From NCBI GenBank assembly GCA_024160085.1, contig JAMDYG010000001.1:434001-498000 (forward strand): DNA of 64,000 nucleotides, given 5' to 3'. Under the pieces are notes generated by a model, which saw nothing but the letters and a program-made list of their open reading frames with translations, searched no databases and was not told where the DNA came from. Positions 32,685 through 44,260 of this stretch are shown here, piece after piece. The translations under genes were made by a program, and so were the position numbers. The stretch is from Serratia symbiotica (lineage in GTDB: Bacteria; Pseudomonadota; Gammaproteobacteria; Enterobacterales; Enterobacteriaceae). Position 1 is the stretch's first letter. Each line of letters begins with the position of its first letter.

Positions 32685-34600
32685 TGTTCTCAGGTTGAGT
32701 TGGCGTATCGGCAAGCCATAGACGAATAGACTGTGCGCAATATTGTACTTGGGGTTGTTCCATCATCAGTTGCCACTCATTTTGTTCCGAAGTCCAATGT
32801 GCAGGACGATCTGTGGTATGAATGATGAGGCAGGGAATGAGAAACGGTTCTCCAGGGGTATGATTAGCTAACAGTCGAAGTAGATAATCTATGTGATCAA
32901 GCCATTGGTTCACGTCATGTGGGGTAAGATTTTGCGGTAAAACACCGGCCACTTTACCAAGTTGCACAAAAATTGCAATTTGTTCAACTGGATTTTGTTG
33001 CATGAAATAGTCAGGCAGGGGAATAAGCGTTTGTCCATGCGATAGCAAATGCAGCAGTGCACTTTGGTTTTCGTAACTGAAATCCTTCTGACAAACAGGA
33101 TCGATTAGCACTACTAGAACCTGTTCACCAAGGTGGTACATGGATTGTGCAGCTCCTGCTGCAAGGAAAGTGCCGTATGACTAGCACAGCAAAACATACG
33201 GGCCATAAGGCTGCTGGCGGCGTATGGCGTCGACATAGTCATTGACCATTGCATTCAGGCTGGAGTGACGTTGCGATGATTTTGCCTGTAAACCGAAAAC
33301 ATTAGCGTTAAGGTAACAGGCGAGAGTAAGCCAGGTGCTGACTTCGCTATCCGAGGTGTGGAATACGAACAGCGTTTCGTCACCCTAGTCGCTAAGCATG
33401 AGGTAGGTAAACAGATCGTGAAGACTGGCCTGTACGATGCCTTTTTGGTTAAGTTGCGCCACCATGCGTGTTGCGATCAGGCTATAGCCGCCTAGCTCGA
33501 AGAAATCGCTGTAGCGATTAATGGGGGAAAATAACAAAGATTGCCAGATATCATCAGCCACGAGTTTTCCAACATTGTATCGGCCATGATCGATGGCTCA
33601 GAATCGGCGGGAGCTATCAGAGCGCTAGGATTATACAACGCAGTCGGCGTGAACAGCGCTTCTTGCAGTTGTATCCGTAGTGTGGGCAGGTCATTGCTAC
33701 CTATAGCGCTGCTGTAAATAGTGGATCAGCGCTAGTTTGTCTGGGCGACAAGTTCCTGGCGAGCGAGTAACCATCTGGTGTTGGCGTAACGGTGATTGCT
33801 CTTATTGCGGCCAAGTGAACTAGTTGTCAAACCCTGCTTGAACGAGTGCCGCTTGCCAAGCGCAAAGCGTAAGCATCGGTTTATCATCCTGACGGCAGAA
33901 ATCGCGATAGCCGCTCAGCCCTTCAATAAAGCCGACGGATGCCAGTTGTAACACGCTGTTTCGCTCCGTAGCTTCGATCACCAACAGATGCCAGCCAGTG
34001 TTCAACAGCAACCTTAATCGGCGTAGCGTAAGGATGACGTGGCTGGCGTCGTGCAGCATGTTTACTGCGATGATCAGATCGTAACCTTCAACAGGGTGAG
34101 CAGAGAAATCAAACGCGGTTGGTTGATATCAAACAGCGCGTAGGATAAACCTAGGCGTGTCGTCAAACAGGGCCTTGGCATCGTTAAGGAATTGAGACAA
34201 GACATCGGTGAAATGGTACACTTGCCGTGTTTCCTGAGTGGCTGCCAGCAGATGATGAGTGGTAGCCACTATTCCCGCCCCTACTTCCAGTATTTTTCTT
34301 GCGCTGCACAATGCTGCGACACAGGCAGCGTAGAGATTTAGACAAGCGCTAGTGAAGTTCTCGCTGTACAACGCATTAGCAACAGAATGTGCTTCCCCGA
34401 ACAACAGCTCTAGCGGAGAACATTGCCTATTGAACAGTTGGTCATGGTGGGCGAGGCATGTTTCCAGATAACGTGCCAGCGTCTAGCTCTACATGGCATC
34501 TGGGCAGGGTTGCTGCGCAACGGTAATGTCCGCTGAAGTTTTTTCGACAGCGCCCAGGTATCGCCTTCACCGGTTAGCCAGTCAGTCTCCGTCAGATGGC
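32685..34600 (-). pseudogene. irp1: 3' remnant of irp1 (HMWP1): methyltransferase, carrier and thioesterase domains
   Basis: HMWP1 is a polyketide/peptide synthase of about 3160 residues; only the last three domains are left. In gene order: a methyltransferase domain (FGEAHSVANALYSENFTSAC, KILEVGAGIVATTHHLL, then VIEATERNSVLQLASVGFIE), a carrier domain with the phosphopantetheine site ELGGYSLIATRM, and a thioesterase (YGPYVLLC, AAGAAQSMYHLGE, LLRLLANHTPGEPFLIPC). Stops and frameshifts occur throughout, including around the expected thioesterase nucleophile. About 7.5 kb of irp1 is missing and the remnant joins irp2 sequence near 34600. Confidence 0.8.
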
Positions 34601-37600
34601 ATAACTATTGTCAAATCAGTCGATGGTGCTTTTCCTATGCGGCGAGCACCCGTACGATATCGAGGTGATAGATAAAAGTGCTTGCCATAGCGAGGCGAGA
34701 TGCTCTTCAACTTCTCCCTGTGATAAATCTGCGTCAGCCTCCCTCCATCTCCGCTGGTTTTCGGCCTATGGTGTAATATCAGCGAATGATAATCAATTTT
34801 GCCGTTAGCGGTCAGTGGCAAAGCATCGAGGAAAACTAGGTGTTGCGGCACCATCCAGGCGGGAAGAGGATCGCTAAGGGCGATTTAAAGTTTGCGGGCA
34901 TTAGGCCGTTGCTGAATATCAAGCGCTCGCAGCCAGGAAGCGCTGTAAGCCTGCTTGGTCGTCTTGATATTGGCAGGTGATAGACGCCTCATCGAACCAC
35001 GTTATCCAGCGCTGGTGAGGGTGTAGCAGATCCTGCAGATCGCCATCCGTAAGTAATAGCGTGTTCAGTATAGCAAGCGGTATCAATTGGCGGAATTCCG
35101 TAACGTAAATGAGAGCCCCAGGGCGGCAAGCTGGTGTAATGTCGCGAGAGTGTGTCTATCGTCAGGTATCAGGCGATGCAGCGCGTTATTAACCTATATA
35201 ATAATGTCAGCATGGTAAGAAAACATTAACAGGCTGTCAGGTGACCACAACACGGGCACAAGGCCAGGGTGAAAGCCGTTGTTTTGCCTGTAGCACCCAT
35301 TCTTTGGCATGCTACAGCGCCACATGCTCAATTTGTTCAGCATTAAGTTGGCTCAGCAACTGCCCGGTGGCGACCGCACTGCGGGAACCGATTTTAAGCA
35401 AACGCACTGGGCGTTTGAGGCGATGAGCAAGCTGGTGGCAAACCTGTGCTAACTCGCTGATAAAAAACGAACTGGCCGGGTGGCACAATGCCAGATGTTC
35501 AGGTGCCCAGACGGGATCGCCAAGCGGTGTCAGCGGGCCGTGTTCTCCGCTTAAAATCTACGCCAGCGTCATTTGATGAGCTTCAAGCAGTGCATTAGCG
35601 CAATAGGAGCTCTAGCCGCCGCATACCAGATAGCTAGATGCGGCTGATTGTAATCGCTGTTGCTTGATGAGAAACGCCAGCTAGCGGGCAACCACGGATC
35701 GACAGCGAGGCTGGATATCGCATTCCCGCATAAGCGCGATGCCAGATCGTCAGAAAGAAACTGGCCAGGCTCTAACATCAACAAGCGATGTAGCAAAAAG
35801 TCGGCGACTTGCTACTCTGCGTCATCCACCGTGGAAAACAGAGTGGTCTGAGGCGGAAAGAAGCGTTTGCCAGTTATCCGGTAATGACGGATGGCAATGA
35901 TGCGCGACGCCTAACTTATCGCCCTGCGGTACGACAAACGCACCAGCGTCTTGTCTTTTTCCCCTACCGTTATCACTACCCCGCCTGTTTAACGCCATCG
36001 ATCTGGCTGAGTGCTCTCTCAATTTCGCCCAGTTAAATGCGATAGCCCCCGACCTTGACTTGTTTATCGCGTCGGCCAAAGAATTCCAGCGTGCCATCCG
36101 GCCAGTAGCATCTCATGTCACCCATGCGATACCAGCGTTTTCCTGACTGCATCAGAAACTGACGAGTGCTACGCTGCGGATCGTTAAAATAGCCTTCAGC
36201 GACACCGGCACCGTCTATCCATAATTCGCCTACTAACCAGTAGGGGCAGTCGCGGCCGCCTAATTCATCAACTACTCGATAGCGTTGGTTAGCCAGAGGA
36301 TAACCATAGGGAATGTAGCGCTAGTCTGCAGGTACATGCTCAATGTAGCAGGCGTTGGACTAGATAGCAGCTTCGGTAGCGCACCGCCCATGGCAATAAA
36401 TAGCCCTTATGGGCGAAATGCACGATAACGTTCAGGAAGATCAAGGCCAATCTAGTTACCGGAGATCATCACTGCGCATAGGTTGGCGGGCGCGGAGCCA
36501 GGAGACGCCTTCACACCAGGTCAGTAGTATGTTGAACAACGCAGGCACACTGTTCCAGATCGTCACCAGATAATCTTCGATCAATTCAGACCATTCACGG
36601 GGATCGCGCCGTTGGTTTTCTGCCGCAATGACCAATGCGCCACCGGCGGTAAGTACGCCTAAAATATCGTAAACCGATAGATCAAAGTGCAATGCCGAGA
36701 GTGCCAACATCCGTATCATGAGGGTTGACCTAATAACGGCGATTGATATCAGCGCAGGTATTCAACGCCGCCCGGTGAGAAATGACCACGCCTTTAGGCG
36801 TACTGGTGGAGCCGGAGGTATAGATGATATAAGCCAGTTGTGTAGGTTCCCGTGACAGGGTGATGGCATGCGGTTCGGCTTTTATCACCTGCTGCCAGCT
36901 GAGGGTCAGTACATCATTTGTCTGGCTAAGGTTATCGTGCTGGCAAACCAGTACCCGCTGAATATTGGCGTCTGCGTAGATGCGTTTTCGCTGCGAAGTG
37001 GGTTGATCCAGTGAGACGGGAACATAAATTGCCCTGTACAGCAGCACCCCCAGTATGGATACAATTTGCCATGCATCTTTTGACATGGTCACGGCGACGT
37101 TGGTTGTCTCCGGGATGTACGCCGTGTTCTGTCAGATACGCCGCGCAGCGTCTAGCTTTCTCCGCCAGTTCGCCATAGCACAACTGGTAACGGCTATCGA
37201 TCACTGCCAGCACTTGCAGTTGCTGGAGAGATATGCGGAAAATGCCCTCATGCAACAGACCTTCTGGAAAGGGGACAGTGGTGCTGTTAACCTGTAAGCG
37301 CACGTCCTGTTGGCTGGGAGGCATTAACTTATCAAATGGCCGTGACCATGCGCTACTGTCACTACATAGAGTTGATTGATCAATGCACAATAAGTCTCAA
37401 ACAGTGTTTCGATCAGCGCTGGAGGGAACAGTGCTTCGTTGCTGTCCTATTGTAGGTAAATCTCTCCCTGATGTTCAAACACCAGGTGGCCTACCACACC
37501 TACGTAGTTTGCGAAATGTTCCGGGACTGGTCTCCTGTGGGGATTGTGTATGGCGACTGTACAACGAGCGACCAAGGTTACTGGTAAACACTACCGGAGC

Positions 37601-38979
37601 ACCGTGGGGATAACGCTGCTGTCGTTTCAGTTCACGCAGCAGTTAGACACCAGACCAATGGCGGCGCTCCCAGTCCTCAGTGAACGTTAGCTGATTTTTA
37701 AATGCGAGGTTACCGAGTGTATCGCCGTAGCAGAGACGGTATCGAGCAGAATAATATTGGTGAAATCGGCCAGCATGTTGTCTACAGCAGGATGTAACGG
37801 CTATCGATCGAACAGCGTTAGATTAAGCAGCAAACGTGATAAACCTCCCCAACGCGCCAGCACCGCGAAAAAACAGGTTGTCAGCACCATGGTTGGTGTG
37901 ACGCCGATATACCCCGACCGTTGGCTAAAGCATGCCCAGCGTTCTGCGTGAAGAGTCATCCAGTGACGGGTGGTGCGTACTTCACTGACAGTAGCTGGCT
38001 CACAGGCCAACGGCAGTATGGGGGCAGGGGGCATATTTTAGCTTTTGCCAGCCAGTAACATCGCGCTTGCTCAATCTCCCCTTCATTAACCTGTTGCTGT
38101 TGCAGTATCCAGAAGCGGAAATCGTAATAGACATCAACCAGGGCCAGTGACTCTCCCGCCATGCCAGAGTAAGGCGTTAAGTTCATCGAAGAACAGCGTA
38201 AAGCTAGAAGCGTCTATGATAAGAAGGTCAATGCTGACATGCAGGCGATAGTAGTCTTCCGGCAACAATGTAAGCTGGAAATCAAATGTTTCGCCAATGT
38301 CCACGCGTAAAAGATGATGGCTCAAACGTTGGCGTAACGCGTACAAATAAGAATTGCGGCTAGCTGGGTCACTTTGGCGCAAATCATGTACGGTAACGCC
38401 GTACCAGTAAGGCTATTTCTGATAGTACTGCTGGCCGTCGGCGCGAAAAGCGATGTTACAGCATGGGATGGCATTGTAACAATAAGGTGATAGCTCCTTC
38501 CAGACGCTGCGCCGTCAGGCCGTGGCCTTCGAACTCTTGATACAGATGACATCCCATGCCGCCAGGCACTTGACCCGGCATGCGACCGGTCAGATAGGCA
38601 GCGTGCTGCACTGGGGTAAGTAGGAAGGGGGCCATCGGTCATCAACTACCAGACAGGAGCTTTAGTTGCCGTCTCATCATCTTGCGTTTCTTTAAGGTGG
38701 CGATACATCAATTACCGCTATTGTGCCAGCATGGGGTTGGCGTATAGCTCGCGCAGTGTGATGGAGTAGCCATGCTAACGAAACTAGTGTAGCCATCTCA
38801 TTATTATCATTAAGTCCAGTCCTTACTAGATCACATTACTTTCCTCGCTCAATTGTTGTGGCATCAGATTCAGTTCCTGCGCGAGTTGTTGGAGTATTTG
38901 CTGAGTATTTGCTGGTAAGCGATATCGTGTAAGCTATTCTGCAAAAAAGTATTCTCAGAGAGAGTACCCCGAAAATCAT
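34601..38979 (-). pseudogene. irp2: irp2 (HMWP2) non-ribosomal peptide synthetase, 3'-truncated and broken
   Basis: HMWP2 (about 2040 residues) starts yersiniabactin assembly. Visible in order: an aryl-carrier region (QELNLMPQQLSEESN, then GLDLMIMRWLH, where the GLDSI carrier serine is missing), the first cyclisation domain ([45 protein letters not shown]), a cysteine-type adenylation domain ([48 protein letters not shown]), a methyltransferase-like insert and the A10 motif PLTANGKID with the first residues of the carrier ([13 protein letters not shown]). The rest (PCP1-Cy2-PCP2) is absent. Many stops and shifts. Confidence 0.9.
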
Positions 38980-39013
38980 TTTCTCTCCGGATAGGACATC
39001 TGAAAACGGACGA

Positions 39014-39033
39014 GTATTATTAATTAATAATAC
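39014..39033. promoter_or_regulatory. Perfect 20-base palindrome in the irp2 promoter region
   Basis: GTATTATTAATTAATAATAC is a perfect inverted repeat about 35 bases upstream of the irp2 start and overlaps the Fur-type site. It could be part of the Fur site or a regulator (YbtA-type) operator. Confidence 0.5.
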
Positions 39034-39044
39034 TTATCATTATC
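39026..39044 (-). promoter_or_regulatory. Fur box upstream of irp2
   Basis: On the minus strand GATAATGATAAGTATTATT matches the Fur consensus at 16 of 19 positions by hand count, the best such site in the window. It lies 47 bases before the irp2 ATG, as expected for the iron-repressed ybt biosynthesis promoter. The genes it controlled are dead. Confidence 0.7.
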
Positions 39045-39155
39045 ATATAAGAACCACCGAAAGCGGGTTTATTTATCCAAGCTTCGGGTTGGAAGAGAAA
39101 AAAGGATCAGTGAAACCCAGGGTGGTTTTGTCTAAACCGTACTGAAAAAAGAGAT

Positions 39156-40014
39156 CTAAAGCAGACGTTCAAATATTGATGGGTTCACACCAAACTGTTT
39201 TTGAAAGGCAACGGAGAAGTAGCTCGCATTAGTATACCCTAAATCGGCGGCGACCGTCATTACTGATGCGTTACCATTGGCGAGTCGTCTTCTGGCTTCC
39301 TGCAACCGTTCGAGCTGAAAAAGCCCGTACCACAACACTATTGTTAAATAGAGTACAGAACCCGAGTTTTGTTTTAAGCACGCTCAGACCTGGCTCCCGT
39401 GCCAGTTCAGCGATGGTAGATGCTTGCGTTAAATCTGCTAACAGAAGATCCTTGGCCCGTAGTAGTTTCTGGCGTTCCGTAGGATTGAAATGGTCACAGA
39501 GGCAGTTATCGTCCTCATGATATTCATCCAGCATAAGGCTGAGCATGACCATACTCTGTCCTTATAGCCATAAATTCGCCGGTTTCTGTTCGTAGCTGAA
39601 CCCATCATGCAGCCGGGTTAGCGCATGACATAATACTTGAGCAGTTAAAAGCGTAATGCTTTCGAAGCCGCCGTAGTAAAAGGTAAAAGGCGCTGCCATG
39701 ATAGACGGGCATATGGGTAACGTCGTAGTGACAGTTGTATTGTAACTCCCACTGGAGATGGCGCTGCGCACCATGTAATGCGATATGTAATGACCCCTCT
39801 AGAATACAGGAAAAATTAATTCTTCCCAAATAATCATGCAGTGGCATGTGTCGTGGGCTGTTAAAATGGCCTCGCCAGAGCAGAATATCCATGCCTTCTT
39901 GAAGCAAATAGCGTAGCAACTAGTACTGGTCTACATGTTTACACCTTTTGCGCTCTCCCCGAATACCAGTTAATAAATAGAGATTTCAGATTTTGTTCGT
40001 GGTGACTCCGTCAT
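39156..40014 (-). pseudogene. ybtA: AraC-family siderophore regulator (YbtA-like), broken
   Basis: Start MTESPRTKSEISIY then a stop; the sensing domain reads LGRINFSCILEGSLHIALHG in another frame; the AraC DNA-binding domain reads TERQKLLRAKDLLLADLTQA, LFNNSV, then LFQLERLQEARRRLANGNAS and ADLGYTNASYFSVAFQKQFG. Both helix-turn-helix units are recognisable but in separate frames. YbtA activates ybt genes when yersiniabactin is present; PchR-type regulators do the same for pyochelin, and I cannot fully separate these by eye. It sits between irp2 and ybtP as in Yersinia. Confidence 0.7.
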
Positions 40015-40239
40015 AGCCTGGTTATCTCCCTGTGACTCTACCAATGTACCAATGCGGGTATAAAAAAACCAAATGGGGCATATACGGTTTTGATAATAGT
40101 TATTATTTATATTAACCATAGGAACGCTACAATGGAAGATGTTTTTTGGCGTCAATGCAAATTTATCAGGAAATTCATCGACTCTCATGATATTTCATTT
40201 ATCTGATTATGAATAGAAAACCCCTGGGCGTTTTCCTCT
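40015..40239. other. Divergent regulatory region between ybtA-like gene and ybtP/Q remnant
   Basis: AT-rich region between the divergent regulator and transporter relics. GATAATAGTTATTATTTAT at 40092-40110 resembles a Fur site at about 12 of 19 positions, which is weak. No gene seen. Confidence 0.35.
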
Positions 40240-40796
40240 ATGGCACGTTATCACACCGGTTCGTGGAAAAATTATTTTTTCTATGACGCTGTCTGGTCTG
40301 GCAGCATTAGCCAGTCTGAGTGTGTTGCTTTTTCTCGCAGGGAGCCTGCGTCAGTTATAGGATACGCCCGCTGTTATGCCGCTATATCCGTTAATTGGCA
40401 TGATAGGCTGCGTAGTGTTCTTCGCCTACAGGCATTTAACCTCTCTCCCACTATGCGACTTTTCGCCTAGAAAAGGCGCTACGTGGCGAGCTAGCGTGTA
40501 AGTTAGTAAAATTTTCACTCGGTGAATTACAGCGGATGGGAAGCGGTATGCTGGTTAAAGTGATACAGGACGATGTGAAGTCGCTACATATTTTTGTTGC
40601 CTACAGCATGCCGCGCTCTACGCGCTGGCAGTTCTCATGCCACTGGCGGCGATGGCGTTGCTATTCTCGCTGGACCGGCGTTGAGCAGGGAACACAATAG
40701 TCAACTGTTAACCAAAGAAGGGTGCTATCAGGCGCTGTGGAGTGCGCAAATGGCCGTCATGCTCTGGCGTGAAGGAGAAGCGTCTACTCTTGAATG
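40240..40796 (+). pseudogene. Fused remnant of ybtP and ybtQ ABC exporters
   Basis: The left part is the transmembrane domain of an ABC exporter (PVRGKIIFSMTLSGLAALAS, RLEKALRGELA, FSLGELQRMGSGMLVKVIQD followed by DVKSLHIFVA). After about 40 more codons the sequence jumps to the extreme C-terminus of a second ABC protein (EQGTHSQLLTKEGCYQALW, MLWREGEASTLE, TGA), which resembles the end of YbtQ. All nucleotide-binding motifs are absent. In Yersinia ybtP and ybtQ together span about 3.6 kb; here 557 bases remain. The TGA overlaps the ybtX start region. Assignment of the left part to ybtP is from position. Confidence 0.6.
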
Positions 40797-41921
40797 AGTG
40801 AGGCCCATCAGCCGCTGACGTTGACTATCGGGCGCGTTATTTTCGCCATTACTGGCGTCTATATTACCCAGAGCCATCTATGCAATCTCTACCGGCGTTG
40901 GTGCGTGCAGCGGGTGGCTCACTAGCTCTCACGGGATTCTTATGCTGCTATGGGCGCTAAAATTTATTTGGGAACCCTGGGTTGAACGTTGTCGCCTGCC
41001 GCCCGGTTGCCTGGAGCGGCGATCACACAATCTTATTCTGCATGGTCAGGTAATGCTGGCTGTTATTATGATGATGGTGGGAGCCATCGGCTAGCTTGAT
41101 CGAGACGGCATATTACAAGACTCGGAAGGCGTGGGGGTATTCCTACTATTTATGTTGGCATGGATTGTGGCATCCACCATTGATATCGCCAGCAATAGCT
41201 TTTGCGTTTTGACCAACTAACACAAACTGGTTACGGCTGGGGGAATAGCGTTCAGGTCGGGGGCAGATATCTAGGAATGATGTGCGGCAGAGGGTTGTTT
41301 TTGATGCTGGGGGCAGAATATAGCTAGCCGGGGGCAATGCTGATGCTGACGCTGTTGATTATGCTACTGTCGTTGCCGTTGTTGCGCATGACGGAACCGA
41401 GGAGAAAAAGGCGCTCTCGGCATTCCCCCAGTTTGCGTTACGCATTGAGGAGATCGCCAACGCGTCTTGGATTGCTGCTGGTGTTGATACTCAATACCGG
41501 TATGCGTTTTGTGATGCACCTTTCTGCTTCTTTGCTGCTGGATCACGGCATCAGTAACGTCTACACTAGCGCGCACACTACTAAGCGGCGCAAACATCGC
41601 CTCTGGCGTGGTGGGAACGCTAGCAGGGCAGGCGTTGCTGGTAGCTTATGGTATGCATGGCGGCGCGCTGTTAGCCGTGGTTGCAACGCTCTGGCTAGCA
41701 CCGCATGGTGTAATGTTGGAGATATTACAATGGGTAGTCGTCGCTAAATCCGTTACATTGGCTTGTGCACTGGTTTGTCTTTACACCACGATGATGTCCC
41801 TTTCATCCCCCACCTGCAGGCTGGGGTTGACTTCACTATCTTCCAATGCACCGATGCGGCACTCTCCATCTTTGCAGGTAGTATCAGCGGAGTTATCGCC
41901 CAACACTTTGGACACTACCTA
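40794..41921 (+). pseudogene. ybtX: YbtX-like major facilitator membrane protein, broken and 3'-truncated
   Basis: MFS protein of the ybt operon. The start MSEAHQPLTLTIGRVIFAIT matches YbtX; later pieces read STIDIASNSFCVDQLT, GYGWGNSVQVGG, LGMMCGRGLFLMLGA, RYALRRSPTRLGLLLVLILN and GVDFTIFQCTDAALSIFAG. Frames change repeatedly with stops between. The C-terminal end is lost at the junction with tsgA near 41921, and ybtS (salicylate synthase), normally next, is absent. Confidence 0.85.
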
Positions 41922-43092
41922 TTAATGCGTGATGTGGCTGTGACGGCGATGCTTGGTCATAAAACCGACAGTACACACATCACCACCACCGCCGCGTATA
42001 GGCCGGTGGCAGTGGTCAGCGACGCGCGCGCACCACCTTTCGCCATAATGAGGCTGGTGACCACGAAGGTCAACATGGGTACCGACGGTGCCGCCGGCCA
42101 GGATGAAGTTGACCAGCTTCGGTGAGGAAACCTTGGTCTGTAGTGAACCCAAAGTGATCAACGAGGTGTAGATTGCGCTGGAAACGAAGCCTAGAGCCAT
42201 CATGTAGTAACTCAAATACTGAGGGTTATCGGTATTAACGAACAGATACATCGCGAGGGTTGACAGTGAGGCCAGCACGGTGACGATACGCTGCAAATCG
42301 AAAAAGTGCAGTACATAGCCTAGATACCCACATGCCGATCATATAAGAGGTCCAGAAATCGCTCACCAGCTTGCCATCCTGGTTGATATCCATGCCGAAC
42401 GATTTGGTGGCGTATTCCGGCACCCACTAAATAAAGCCCAGTTGACCAAGGATGTAGCACAACACGGCAACCGACAGGAACAATACCCCAACACCCCATT
42501 TCCCCCCTTGGAGATAGGTTGCTGGGTGTCGGCATCTTTTTTACCCAGCACTGGGAACTCGGTGCACAGTGTTAGCATGAAGATGCCGAGGTATATCAAC
42601 CCAATACCAGCCGATGTGACTAGTCAGCAGCATAGCGGCAACGATCGGGAAGAACATGCCAGCCATGCTGAAGAAAGAATCGGTGAACAACAAACGTGAA
42701 CTGCGCTGGCAGCCAGTATACATATTGGTGATCAGGAAAGTCTCTATCGACATAGTGATGTCGCTGACCACACCGAGGATAAACATATACAAGGAAAATA
42801 AAGCCAGGCTTTTGCTGATCATCAGTCCGGCCACTGCCAGCACCATCAGGATAAAACCGAAGAGAAACTGACGCTCTAGCGGGATGATTTCCATCAGTCA
42901 GGCATTGAGGAAAATCGCCATCAAAATACCGGCATTGAGGAAAGCAAAGGTATTACTCATGCTGGAAACCAGCAGGTTAAAGTACTCTGCAATTTTTCCC
43001 ATCACCATCTCTGTGGCGATCACTAAAGCACCTGTCAGTGCGTATGAAAGTAAGCTAATCCAAAGGAGCCGTATGCCGTTGCTGTCATTCAT
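41922..43092 (-). pseudogene. tsgA: TsgA major facilitator protein, broken
   Basis: MFS protein of unknown substrate, normally between nirB and ppiA. The start [20 protein letters not shown] is followed by [18 protein letters not shown], a TAG after [24 protein letters not shown], then SYMIGMWVS and TKVSSPKLVNFILAGGTVGT. The end is FMTKHRRHSHITH with TAA at 41922. Near full length with several stops and frameshifts. It marks the right border of the ybt insertion relative to the enteric backbone. Confidence 0.9.
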
Positions 43093-43124
43093 TGTATAGA
43101 CCTGATTATGTCTGTTAGAGGTTT

Positions 43125-43280
43125 TATACCAGCCATACTTCAAGTTACCTGTGCGTTAGCTTTCCTCGCTCCTCTGGTATAAGTGCCGGGGGGTTTAATG
43201 CTCTTCTCCCCATCCCTGAGGTTAAAAGCCTGCAGCTCAGCATTTGCCGCCTTCCTGCAACTCGAATTAGTTAGGGTATA
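43125..43280 (+). repeat. Dispersed repeat family A, copy 4
   Basis: Begins TATACCAGCCATACTTCAAG, contains TTAGCTTTCCTCGCTC and CCGCCTTCCTGCAACTCGAA and ends TTAGGGTATA. Both outer ends match those of copy 3, so the unit seems to be about 155 bases with partly inverted ends. Confidence 0.7.
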
Positions 43281-43483
43281 TTTGGTATCGGCTTATTTTT
43301 CCAGCAGTTTGTGATGCTGTTGGTAAAAAGTGACTGGTAATCATATTTTGACCGCAAGTCCTAGTTTGTCGGTGCTATGTTCTACCATTGTGTAAATATA
43401 GATAAATGGCGGGTACTTGCTAGTACCGCTCTTTAGAATCACAGTACTTTTCCGCTGTTTGTCTCTCAGAGAAGGATTTGCTT

Positions 43484-44057
43484 ATGCTTAAACGTACTTT
43501 AGTCGCCTGCGTTGCGTTGTATTCCCTAGCAACAATAGCACCAAGCACATTCGCCGCCAATGAAACCCATGTTGTGCTGACCACCTCGGTAGGGAATATC
43601 GAATTAGCGCTCGACAGCCAAAAGGCACCGGTTTCTACCAAAAATTTCGTCTACTACGTGAATAGCGGCTACTACAACAACACCATTTTCCACCGCGTAA
43701 TACCAGGTTTTATGGTTCAAGGCGGTGGTTTTACGGCTGATATGCAGCAAAAATCCACCCATACACCGACCGATCAAGAATAAAGCTGATAATAGCTTGC
43801 GCAACCTGCGTAGTACCATCTCGATGGCACGCACCGCCGACAAAGACAGTGCCACCAGACAGTTTTTCCTGAACGTGGCTCACAACGCTTTTCTAGATCA
43901 CGGCCAGCATGACTTTGGTTACGCGGTGTTCGGCAAAGTGGTGAAGGATATGGACGTGGTAGACAAAATTTCTCAAGTGCCGACCGGCAATGTCGTCCCG
44001 CACTAGAATGTACTGATCAAACTGGTGCTCATTCTGTTAGCCAAAGTGGTGCCATAA
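43484..44057 (+). pseudogene. ppiA: PpiA periplasmic cyclophilin, broken
   Basis: Peptidyl-prolyl isomerase. A normal signal peptide ([24 protein letters not shown]) leads to the cyclophilin fold [20 protein letters not shown] and [17 protein letters not shown]. After ADMQQK a frameshift moves reading to [20 protein letters not shown] and [18 protein letters not shown]; then TAG replaces a Gln codon in VVPH-stop-NVLIK. Otherwise full length to TAA at 44057. yhfG and fic, found next in E. coli, are missing. Confidence 0.92.
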
Positions 44058-44260
44058 GTCTTCCAGCCGATCCCGCCACGGTCGGCCGTTGTCGTTTCCG
44101 TCCCCTTGCATGTTTTTTCTTCCACTATTTGTAATATATCCACTGTACGATCGGTTGCCTTTTAGCTATCCCCTTTTTGTTGTACTTGACAGGGCTATAT
44201 GACGCTTATAGTTTTATTGATATTAGTAAGCATTTTCGCGCCACATCAAAGGAAAAGAAA

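Noticed and set aside
40092-40110. Fur box between the ybtA-like gene and ybtP/Q
   Set aside because: Only about 12 of 19 consensus positions match in very AT-rich DNA, so it is noted but not listed as a site.
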